Assembly (NCBI RefSeq): GCF_902506195.1
Contig: NZ_LR732817.1
Coordinates: 2,140,985 to 2,204,984, forward strand
DNA: 64,000 nucleotides
Direction of reading: 5' to 3'
Source: Citricoccus sp. K5
GTDB taxonomy: Bacteria > Actinomycetota > Actinomycetes > Actinomycetales > Micrococcaceae
A program made the position numbers and the translations under genes. The notes below the pieces were generated by a model. That model was not told the origin of the DNA. It saw only the letters and a list, made by a program, of their open reading frames with translations, and searched no databases. Shown one piece after another: positions 25,132 to 32,009 of this stretch (the stretch's first letter is position 1; the number at the start of each line of letters is the position of its first letter).

Positions 25132-26532
25132 ATGGGACTGAGCACCTTCCACTCGCTGAACACCGCCGCACGGGGCCTCGAGGCCGCCCGCGCGCAGATC
25201 GCCATCACCGCGCAGAACACGGCCAATGCCGGCACGGTGGGCTATACCCGCCAGTCGGCGCAGTTGCAGGCCCTGCCGGGCGTGCACTCCAACGGTCTGT
25301 TCCCGAACGCCACCGGCGCTGGCCAGGGGGTGGAGGTGGCCGGGATCGGCCGCTCCGCCTCCGAGCTGGTCAATCGCCAGGTCCGTGGTGCCGTGGCCCA
25401 ATCCGGCTACCTGCAGGTCAACGCCCAGGCCTACTCCGGGATCGAGGACATCCTGCGCGAGCCCGGCGACAACTCGGTCTCCTCCGCCGTCAACGCCTAC
25501 CACTCCGCCTGGCAGGATTTCGGCAACAATCCCGGTGACACCGGTGCCGGCACGGCCCTGCTCGAGGCCGCGAAGTCCTTGGCCAGCCGGCTCAACAATG
25601 ACACTCAGAGCCTGAAGGACCAGCGGGCCACCCAGAGCGGCGAGCTACAGGCCGAGGTGGGCCAGGTGAACTCACTCGCCGAACAGCTCGCCGTCATCAA
25701 CGGTGCGATCCTGAACACCGGCGCCACTGGCGGCTCCACCAACGAACTGCTGGACCACCGGGATCAGATGGCCGAACAGCTCTCCTCTCTCACCGGCGGG
25801 CAGCTCCGCCCCAACGCCAATGGCACCGCCGACTACCTCGTTGGCGGAAATGCACTGGTCAGCGGGGAGATCATCAAGCCGCTGGAGGTCGATTCCGAGA
25901 CCTCCACGGTCGTTTGGGAGCACCGCCCGGTGAATGCGGAGGGGAACCCTGCCTCCGCCGGGATCGACGGCGGCTCGATCGCCGGCCGCTTGTCCGTCCT
26001 GTCCGAAGACGGCCCGCTGGCGAAGGCCCTCGAGGGCTACAGCAAGCTGACGACGGACCTGGCCGAGGGGACCAACGGGGCCCTGCAGAAAGCCGTGCTC
26101 TACGGACCCGACGGCCAGGAACTTCCGGACGCTCCCCCGCCCTTCTTCACCGTCGGCGAGGACGGGACCCTGAGCGTCGCCATCACCGACCCCTCGCAGA
26201 TCGGTCATGCCCAGTCGGGGGGCGGAGCCCTGGACGGCTCCATCGCGGACGAAATCAGTGGCCTCGGCGCGTCCGTCTCGAACTCCTGGACCGGCTTCGT
26301 CTCTGGGGTGGGATCGGCGTCCCGCAGCGCCCTGAACGGGTTGAGCCTGTCCGTGGGGACCGAATCCTCGGCCCGTGCCTCGCAGCAGTCCATGGCCTCC
26401 GTGGACCGGGACGAGGAGGCCGTGAACCTGGTGACCTTCCAGCACGCCTACCAGGCCTCGGCGCGCGTGCTGACCGCCGTGGACGAGATGCTGGACACTC
26501 TGATCAACCGCGTGGGGCTGGTCGGCCGCTGA
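25132..26532 (+). CDS. flgK: Flagellar hook-associated protein 1 FlgK
   Basis: A 466-residue junction protein. The N-terminus has the rod/hook family motif (STFHSLNTAARGLEAARAQIAITAQNTANA), followed by YTRQSAQLQ and the FlgK helical domain. The C-terminus has SVDRDEEAVNLVTFQHAYQASARVLTAVDEMLDTLINRVG. FlgK joins hook to filament with FlgL. A GCATAGGA sequence, similar to the octamer upstream of other flagellar operons, lies immediately before the start (25119-25126) but is more likely part of the ribosome site. Confidence 0.95.
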   Translation: MGLSTFHSLNTAARGLEAARAQIAITAQNTANAGTVGYTRQSAQLQALPGVHSNGLFPNATGAGQGVEVAGIGRSASELVNRQVRGAVAQSGYLQVNAQAYSGIEDILREPGDNSVSSAVNAYHSAWQDFGNNPGDTGAGTALLEAAKSLASRLNNDTQSLKDQRATQSGELQAEVGQVNSLAEQLAVINGAILNTGATGGSTNELLDHRDQMAEQLSSLTGGQLRPNANGTADYLVGGNALVSGEIIKPLEVDSETSTVVWEHRPVNAEGNPASAGIDGGSIAGRLSVLSEDGPLAKALEGYSKLTTDLAEGTNGALQKAVLYGPDGQELPDAPPPFFTVGEDGTLSVAITDPSQIGHAQSGGGALDGSIADEISGLGASVSNSWTGFVSGVGSASRSALNGLSLSVGTESSARASQQSMASVDRDEEAVNLVTFQHAYQASARVLTAVDEMLDTLINRVGLVGR

Positions 26533-26561
26533 GTCGGCTGAGGTCGGTTTGGCCCCCAGGG

Positions 26562-26589
26562 TGAAAAACTGAGACCACCGTACCGATGA
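26562..26589 (+). promoter_or_regulatory. FliA (sigma-28)-type promoter of flgL
   Basis: TGAAA (26562-26566), a 16-base spacer and CCGATGA (26583-26589), 32 bases before the flgL start. The sequence from GGTGAAAA to ACCGATGACA is nearly the same as at the flgN promoter. Confidence 0.8.
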
Positions 26590-26620
26590 CAGATGCAGAC
26601 CGCCCCGGAAGGAAGGTGAG

Positions 26621-27526
26621 ATGACCATGATGAACCGCGTGACTTCGTCCATGACGGCCGCCGCTATGCGCGCCAACCTGCAGGACTCCGCCAAGACCCT
26701 GGCCGAGCTGCAGACCAAGGCCGCCTCCCGTCAGGCCATCTCGCGTCCCTCCGACGATCCGGCCGGTGCCCGCACCGCCATGACGGCCCGCGCCGAGATC
26801 GCCCGCTCCACCCAGTACGAGCGCAACCTCCAGAACGCGGACACGTGGATGCAGAGCATCGACTCGGCCCTGCAGTCCGGGCTGGACATCATGACCCGCA
26901 TCCAGGATCTGACCTTGGCCGCGGCCAACGGGACGGTGAACCAGGCCGGCCGCGACGCCAGCGCCGCAGAGGTGGACCAGCTGCGCACCGAGCTGCTCTC
27001 CCTGGCCAACACCCAGATCCTGGGTCGCAATGTCTTCGCCGGGACCTCCGCCGAGAACCTGGCGTACACCCAAGGAGCACCAGGCTCCGTTCCCCAGTGG
27101 ACCGGTTCGGAGACCGGCACCGTGGAGCGGCGCATCTCGGACTCATCCACCATCCGCGTGGATGTGCCCGGTCCGGAGGCGTTCGGTGCGGGCGGCAGCT
27201 CGGTCTTCGCCGTCCTGGACCAGCTGTCCGAGAACCTGCGCACCCCCGGTGCCTCGCTCTCTGCGGATATCTCCGCGCTGAAGTCCTCACGGCAGGGCAT
27301 GTCCGACGCCCTGACGGCGTCCGGCGCCCGCCACGCCACGGTGGGGCGCACCCTGGAGGCCGTGCGCACTCAGCTCACCGAGCTCGAGGCGACCCGCACC
27401 TCCACGGAGGAGGCGGACCTGGCCGAGTCGGCCGTGGAGCTGCAGATGCAGCAGCTCAACTACCAGGCAGCACTGGCCGTCTCGGCCCAGGCCCTGCAGA
27501 CCTCGCTGCTGGACTACCTGCGCTGA
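26621..27526 (+). CDS. flgL: Flagellar hook-associated protein 3 FlgL
   Basis: A 301-residue protein of the flagellin/FlgL superfamily. The N-terminus is NRVTSSMTAAAMRANLQDSAKTLAELQ, with ISRPSDDPAGARTAM and NADTWMQSIDSALQSGLDIMTRI. The C-terminus ends ELQMQQLNYQAALAVSAQALQTSLLDYL. A GGAAGGAAGG ribosome site precedes the ATG. It is the last gene of the flgN-flgK-flgL group and also has its own late promoter. Confidence 0.95.
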   Translation: MTMMNRVTSSMTAAAMRANLQDSAKTLAELQTKAASRQAISRPSDDPAGARTAMTARAEIARSTQYERNLQNADTWMQSIDSALQSGLDIMTRIQDLTLAAANGTVNQAGRDASAAEVDQLRTELLSLANTQILGRNVFAGTSAENLAYTQGAPGSVPQWTGSETGTVERRISDSSTIRVDVPGPEAFGAGGSSVFAVLDQLSENLRTPGASLSADISALKSSRQGMSDALTASGARHATVGRTLEAVRTQLTELEATRTSTEEADLAESAVELQMQQLNYQAALAVSAQALQTSLLDYLR

Positions 27527-27598
27527 TACAGGCCCTGAACGCCCCGGAACTCATGACCGAAAGGGGAGACCGGAGCCGCCAGGACCCACACCAGAGAC

Positions 27599-28912
27599 TC
27601 ACACCGCGCGGAGGTGACGCTCCCCTCTCAGGGAACCGGCCGGCGTCGCGCCCGGGGTTCCGGAGCTGACTGCGGCTGCCGAGCCACCGATCTCAACGCC
27701 CGCGCCGAGAATGCCGCGGATGAGGCCGTCCAGGCGGTCCCGCACCTCTTGGTGGGTGGCGCCGAGCGGTGCCTCCGGGAAGCGGACCATCGCCTGATAG
27801 GCGTCCCACGCGCCGGCCAGTGTCTGTTCACGCTCGGCCAGTTTGTCCTCGTGAGTGGCGGCCCCGGCGGTGTCGAAGGCGGAGAAGGCCTCGAACTCCT
27901 CGGCCAGGAACGCGTCCACCACGGCGTTGACGACGGTGCGCCAGCCGGCGGGCTTGCGGCCGTTCTTGAGCACCGGCGAGAATTCCTTGACGGCTGCGCG
28001 GAAGGCCCGCACCGAGGGGCGGTCCGGACGGGCGCGGTCCGCCAATGCCTCCACGGCCAGAGTGTGCGCGATCGCCCGGTCACGGGAGACCAGCTCGAAC
28101 AGCTGGGCCTTGGAGTAGTCGTCCCACAGGGCCATCAGATCCTGATCAGCGTGGTCGAACATGCCCTGCCAGCCGTGGATGCGGTTCAGGCACGCGAGCA
28201 TGGCCTGCGCGGAGCGGTGCGCGGCCTTGGGGTCGGATTCGAGCAGAGGCAGGGCGCGACGCCGGATGCGCACCTCGGGGCGGATCGGTTCCGGCAGATT
28301 GAAGGCGAACCTCAGGGCGGCCGAGCCGGCCGCGGTGCGGGCGATGCCGCGGTGGTGCGAGGCCTTGGAACGCAGCCACTCAGTGGCCTCCTCGAGCATC
28401 ATGCGCTGGGCGAGACCGGCGTCTTCCGTGCCGAGCCCGTCCACGCCGGCTCCAGGGGCCGTGGCCTGGGTGAAGGCGTGTGCGGCAGCGGTGTGCCGAC
28501 CGTCCTCCGCACCGGTGGGAGCCACGAGTTCCTGGCGGGCCGCCGTACGGTTGTGGATGTTGCGCAGCACCGACTTGCGGGTGGCGCGCAGGGTCTGGCG
28601 TGCCCATCCCGTCACCGAGGCGCCGCGGGCACGCTCAAGGTCGAAGAACGCCTCCGGCCCCTCCTCCGTGATGCGGCGGAACAGGAATTCATCGAACTCC
28701 GCAGCAACATCCTGACTCAGCTGGGGCCCGGAGGCCAGCCCGTAATGCCAGGTCTGGTACTCCCGGGCGACCTCATGGGAGATGCCGGATCCGGTGAGGA
28801 CCCCGGCGATCTCCTGACGGGCCTGGCGTTCGCTCAGGCGGCCGGCGGCCCATCGGTCGATGAGGTCACGGCACGCGGAATCGGTCTGAAGGTTCTCTGC
28901 TCGCACGAACAA
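27599..28912 (-). CDS. Unknown sigma-factor-like protein C
   Basis: A 437-residue, helix-rich, soluble protein of no family I recognise. Residues about 73-130 (FDEFLFRRITEEGPEAFFDL, then VTGWARQTLRATRKSVLRN) resemble the FD-x-x-rG-x-x-F-x-x-WA/lR pattern of sigma-70 region 2; the rest is Ala/Arg-rich helix without a clear region 4. The start is TTG at 28912 or GTG at 28906, neither with a good ribosome site. It lies 76 bases after protein B's gene in the same direction and has its own candidate promoter and a CRP-type palindrome in that gap. It is convergent with flgL. A transcription role in motility is inference. Confidence 0.65.
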   Translation of the reverse strand: MFVRAENLQTDSACRDLIDRWAAGRLSERQARQEIAGVLTGSGISHEVAREYQTWHYGLASGPQLSQDVAAEFDEFLFRRITEEGPEAFFDLERARGASVTGWARQTLRATRKSVLRNIHNRTAARQELVAPTGAEDGRHTAAAHAFTQATAPGAGVDGLGTEDAGLAQRMMLEEATEWLRSKASHHRGIARTAAGSAALRFAFNLPEPIRPEVRIRRRALPLLESDPKAAHRSAQAMLACLNRIHGWQGMFDHADQDLMALWDDYSKAQLFELVSRDRAIAHTLAVEALADRARPDRPSVRAFRAAVKEFSPVLKNGRKPAGWRTVVNAVVDAFLAEEFEAFSAFDTAGAATHEDKLAEREQTLAGAWDAYQAMVRFPEAPLGATHQEVRDRLDGLIRGILGAGVEIGGSAAAVSSGTPGATPAGSLRGERHLRAV

Positions 28913-28947
28913 GGTGTGTGCGGCACTTTTGTCTATTGCGTCCTCAT

Positions 28948-28970
28948 ATTATGTGACCTTTGTCACATTC
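28948..28970 (-). promoter_or_regulatory. AT-rich -10-like element (CATAAT) before sigma-like gene C
   Basis: In otherwise very GC-rich DNA, the 76-base gap holds CATAAT (28948-28953, minus strand) with a TTCGAG-like -35 about 16 bases upstream. It overlaps the edge of the CRP-type palindrome, so that factor could block or adjust this promoter. Confidence 0.4.
28952..28967. promoter_or_regulatory. CRP/GlxR-type operator TGTGAC-N4-GTCACA
   Basis: A perfect 16-bp dyad TGTGACCTTTGTCACA matches the established CRP/GlxR consensus TGTGA-N6-TCACA. It sits in the gap upstream of sigma-like gene C, overlapping the -10-like element. This suggests cAMP- or GlxR-type control of that gene. Confidence 0.7.
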
Positions 28971-28988
28971 TCGAAGCGCAAAGGAAGG

Positions 28989-29978
28989 TCAGGCGTGGTG
29001 AATGCCGAGCTGCTCCGCCAGCACGCGCTGGGCCAACGTGCGGACCTTGCGGATCTGCGCGGCAGCCGAGGCCTGCGGCAGGCCCAACTGTTCGGCCACC
29101 TCGTGCGCGGTCAGCACCCGCTGGTCCCCCTCGGAGTCATAGACGCCGGACAGCCAGCAGGCGGCGACGTCGGCCGTCACCCCGCCTATCACCCTCGCCT
29201 TGGCAACCACGGCCGCCACGAGCCGCGGGCCCTCCGTCGCGTGCAGCAGCCCGCCCTCGGGCGTCATGGCGGCCAACTCGAGATCGTGGATGTCCGCGGC
29301 GGGCCGGGCGAGGTTCAGCTCGCCCGCATGGACGAGCATGCCCTGCTTGGCGGCGTCCTTGCGAGTGGCGGTCATGCGGCGATTGTGCTCGGACGCCACC
29401 TCACGATCGCTTGGTTCGAGGCCTGAGGCGGCGCGCATCTCGTCCCGCAGCTGGTTCAGCTGGCGCACTCGGCGGCTCAGCGAGATCATCCCGGATGCGG
29501 GTGAGAGGTTGCGGTCCGCCCAGGCGCGCACCGTGGCGCGTGCCCGCACATGGAGTAGGCCCTCCCAATTGGTGATCTCCTCGATCCGCGCCGGGGTGGC
29601 GACCAGTTCCTCCACGAAGGTCACGGCCTCCATGGCCACGAGCTGCTCCACATCCTCGCGGTGCGTGGCGTAGGGCATCCCGAGGGTGCGGCACAGGCGG
29701 TGGGCCACCAGGCGGTAAAGCTTGCGGCGGGAGGCGATGAAGTCATCCCGGAGGGCGGTACGCTCCCGTGCGGACACCGCACCGGCGATGACCCGGATCT
29801 GGTCCAAGGCGGAAACCTCAAGGACGGCCTCGAGGCCCGCCGCAGTCGCGCCAGCCTCCACGGACGCGGCCAAGACCGTCAGCGGAGCGGTGCTCGCCAG
29901 CGTCGTGATCAGGTCGGGCTTCAACTGAGTGGCACCGCCAGGGGAAACGGTGCGTTGAGAGGTGCAGACAGTGGTCAA
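28989..29978 (-). CDS. Divergent sigma-70-like protein B
   Basis: A 329-residue protein with recognisable sigma-70 architecture. A region 2-like part (about residues 83-160) holds FIASRRKLYRLVAHRLCRTLG and WEGLLHVRARATVRAWADRN. The region 3-like part (about 165-205) holds LSRRVRQLNQLRDEMRAASG and LEPSDREVASEHNRRM. A C-terminal helix-turn-helix (about 288-325) is LTAHEVAEQLGLPQASAAAQI. It is not a standard SigA, SigB, FliA or ECF factor. The TTG start overlaps the stop of protein A's gene as TTGA, so the two are coupled. Whether it binds core RNA polymerase cannot be told from sequence. Confidence 0.7.
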   Translation of the reverse strand: MTTVCTSQRTVSPGGATQLKPDLITTLASTAPLTVLAASVEAGATAAGLEAVLEVSALDQIRVIAGAVSARERTALRDDFIASRRKLYRLVAHRLCRTLGMPYATHREDVEQLVAMEAVTFVEELVATPARIEEITNWEGLLHVRARATVRAWADRNLSPASGMISLSRRVRQLNQLRDEMRAASGLEPSDREVASEHNRRMTATRKDAAKQGMLVHAGELNLARPAADIHDLELAAMTPEGGLLHATEGPRLVAAVVAKARVIGGVTADVAACWLSGVYDSEGDQRVLTAHEVAEQLGLPQASAAAQIRKVRTLAQRVLAEQLGIHHA

Positions 29979-31039
29979 CGGGCGCCCCTGTTCGTCTCCG
30001 GGTCGATCAACACGGACCGGGCCATCGGGTCGGACCCGACATTCAGGGCCGCCTGGGCCCGAGCCGTGGACAGCTTGTCCTGCGGGTGTTCGAGGCGGTA
30101 CGCCGCCACGATCTCGTCCACCGTGGCTCCCGTCATATGGGCGGCCACGCGGCGGACCTTGGGGCCGATCCGGGGGTCGCCGATGGCACGGCGGATGTGG
30201 TCCTCGGCGTCACGGCGCAGATTGCGGCTCAGGTACATGAGCGGGTCCACCTTCGCGAAGCGATCAGGACGCAGACACTGCTCCAACAGACGCGACACAC
30301 TGGCACCATCAGTTGAATCCATCGACGTATCCCCTAGCATCATGGCGTTCACCACCTGTTCGATCCCGGTCTCGTGCAGCACAGACTGGACCCGGCCGGT
30401 GAGCTCGCCGATCTCATGGCTCACTGCTGAGTGAGCCTTGTGAACGGTGGCAGTGACGAACGGTTCGAGACTGAACAGCAATTGCCACTGGGATTGACGG
30501 CCTGCGCGCACGATGTCCTGGAGACCGTCGACGGTGTAGCGGTGGATCCCGGGGGCGGAATAGTTACCGTCAGAAACTATAGCGTTCAAGCTCGTGACAC
30601 GCGAGGAATTTTTCGCCCGCTGAGAAATGTTCGGCGGACGTTCATGCAGGTGGGCCACCTCACCCGAGTCGGTCCAACCCATCGAGTGGGCCGTCCACTG
30701 GTACGGACGTTCTGGTCCATCTGCCCCCTCTAACCGGACCAGGGCGTCGTTTCCGCCCCAGTCCAGCCGAACGGGCATGAGCAGAGCCTGACCGGACTCG
30801 TGGTCCCGTCCCTTCCGACCGATGTCCATGGCGGGCATGCGCCAGTCCCAGGCCGGCAGCAGGGTCACGGCGCGCGGACCGGTCGGGGTGGTGGATCCGG
30901 ACACCAGCAGCTCTTCTGCCGCCCTCCCCCAGAGGATCGATTCGAGGCGGGAACACAGGGAGTCGAGCGTCGGATGACGGCGCGGGGCACTCTCACCCGC
31001 CTCTGGAGCTCCTGCTCGCTCTGCCTGTGTCTCAGCCAT
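29975..31039 (-). CDS. Unknown sigma-factor-like protein A
   Basis: A 354-residue protein. The N-terminal half (about 1-180) is unlike anything I recognise. The C-terminal half resembles sigma region 2 and a following helix-turn-helix: QWQLLFSLEPFVTATVHKAH (about 184-203), DPLMYLSRNLRRDAEDHIRR (about 265-284, like the YL-x-R-x-x-R-D-x-R core) and VRRVAAHMTGATVDEIVAAY (about 295-315). The ATG at 31039 is chosen; upstream in-frame ATG codons add an Arg-rich stretch. A GCATAGGG motif lies only 6 bases before this ATG, so the mRNA could be leaderless. Translation is coupled to protein B's gene. Confidence 0.62.
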   Translation of the reverse strand: MAETQAERAGAPEAGESAPRRHPTLDSLCSRLESILWGRAAEELLVSGSTTPTGPRAVTLLPAWDWRMPAMDIGRKGRDHESGQALLMPVRLDWGGNDALVRLEGADGPERPYQWTAHSMGWTDSGEVAHLHERPPNISQRAKNSSRVTSLNAIVSDGNYSAPGIHRYTVDGLQDIVRAGRQSQWQLLFSLEPFVTATVHKAHSAVSHEIGELTGRVQSVLHETGIEQVVNAMMLGDTSMDSTDGASVSRLLEQCLRPDRFAKVDPLMYLSRNLRRDAEDHIRRAIGDPRIGPKVRRVAAHMTGATVDEIVAAYRLEHPQDKLSTARAQAALNVGSDPMARSVLIDPETNRGAR

Positions 31040-31044
31040 GCCAG

Positions 31045-31052
31045 CCCTATGC
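31045..31052 (-). promoter_or_regulatory. GCATAGGG motif upstream of sigma-like operon
   Basis: An exact minus-strand GCATAGGG with AAACG (31074-31078) 21 bases upstream, the same pairing as at flgB (22) and fliM (23). It ends 6 bases before the chosen start of sigma-like gene A, which fits a -10 element of a leaderless transcript. It would imply shared control, or self-control, of this operon and the early flagellar operons. Confidence 0.45.
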
Positions 31053-31260
31053 ACAAGACGACGCCCCGGCGGTCGTTTGACGCATAGGCCCTTCATGCCC
31101 CGACGCACCCCACCACCTGCTTGGACCAGACGGTCGGGGCGGCGGTACCCGACCGTTACGGGAGTGCCCGCCATGTCCCTCGCTGCGGCGTACTACAGAG
31201 TAAACTTGACACATACAGCAATCCCCTGCTGCGGAAGGCACCTGCAACAGAAGAGAGTGG

Positions 31261-31908
31261 GTGGAAGTATTGCCGATTCGTGACGCCGTCTCCCGGTGGA
31301 CCATCACCCGATGCGATCCACTCGTGGTGCATGCCTACCGTGAGGCAGCCGATGAGGAGCTGCGCTCTACGTCCGCTGATTTTCCCGAGTGGTTCGCCCT
31401 CTGGGCCTCGGGCGTCCTGGCCGACCTGGTCGAGACCCTCGATCCGGAGGACCCGTGGCGCAACACCACCGTCAACGGCGCCGGCGCGGTCGTCCTGCCC
31501 GATGGTTCGGCCTTCGGGACCTGGCACAACGCGACCGACCTCCTGCCGTTACCCGCGGAAGGCGACCCGGCGCTGGATGTGGGGCTGGCCGCCGTCGCGC
31601 AGCCCCTCTCCTCGGAGTCCGCGCTCCTGTGGCATGCGGCCCAGATCGGCCGCGAGAAAGCCCTTGAACAGCTGCTGACGATCGAGATGGGCGGTGCCTA
31701 CCCCGTGGCCGCGCCGGCGATTGAGCGGGCGATGTTCCGCCGCCGCGTGTTCATGGGCCAGGAAGACGCTTACATCCCGCAGGTCTGCACCGACTGGTCC
31801 CTGCGGGCGGACCGGATCTCCGCCGGCGAGCCCTGGGACGAGGCCGGTGCCGCGCGCCTGCGCGCCGGGTCCCGCGTGGAGCCCGGAAGCTGGCGCCTCC
31901 TCGCCTGA
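31261..31908 (+). CDS. Hypothetical protein
   Basis: A 215-residue soluble, acidic protein that I do not recognise. It begins VLPIRDAVSRWTITRCDPLVVHAY and contains a Trp-rich segment (FPEWFALWASGVLADLVETLDPEDPW) and FRRRVFMGQEDAYIPQVC near the C-terminus. No membrane segment or signal peptide is seen. The GTG start at 31261 has a weak GAGAG ribosome site. It is divergent from the sigma-like operon (221-base gap that also holds an AT-rich TTGACA at 31206) and convergent with the histidine kinase across a 66-bp palindrome. Confidence 0.7.
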   Translation: MEVLPIRDAVSRWTITRCDPLVVHAYREAADEELRSTSADFPEWFALWASGVLADLVETLDPEDPWRNTTVNGAGAVVLPDGSAFGTWHNATDLLPLPAEGDPALDVGLAAVAQPLSSESALLWHAAQIGREKALEQLLTIEMGGAYPVAAPAIERAMFRRRVFMGQEDAYIPQVCTDWSLRADRISAGEPWDEAGAARLRAGSRVEPGSWRLLA

Positions 31909-31922
31909 CTCACCACCCGAGG

Positions 31923-31988
31923 CCATCTGAGTCGCACAAATTGCCCCTCATCAGCCGTATTGGGGGTCAATTCGTGCGACTCAGATGG
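31923..31988. repeat. 66-bp near-perfect palindrome between convergent genes
   Basis: Arms of 15 identical complementary bases (31923-31937 and 31974-31988) continue inward with only two mismatches to a loop of about 9 bases. It lies between two converging stop codons and could end transcription in both directions. Its size is similar to the 65-bp elements around the DUF559 gene, and the outer arm is of the same GAGT...GCAC type, so it may belong to the same repeat family (inference). Confidence 0.75.
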
Positions 31989-32009
31989 AGGGGTCAGGAA
32001 AAGGCGGGA

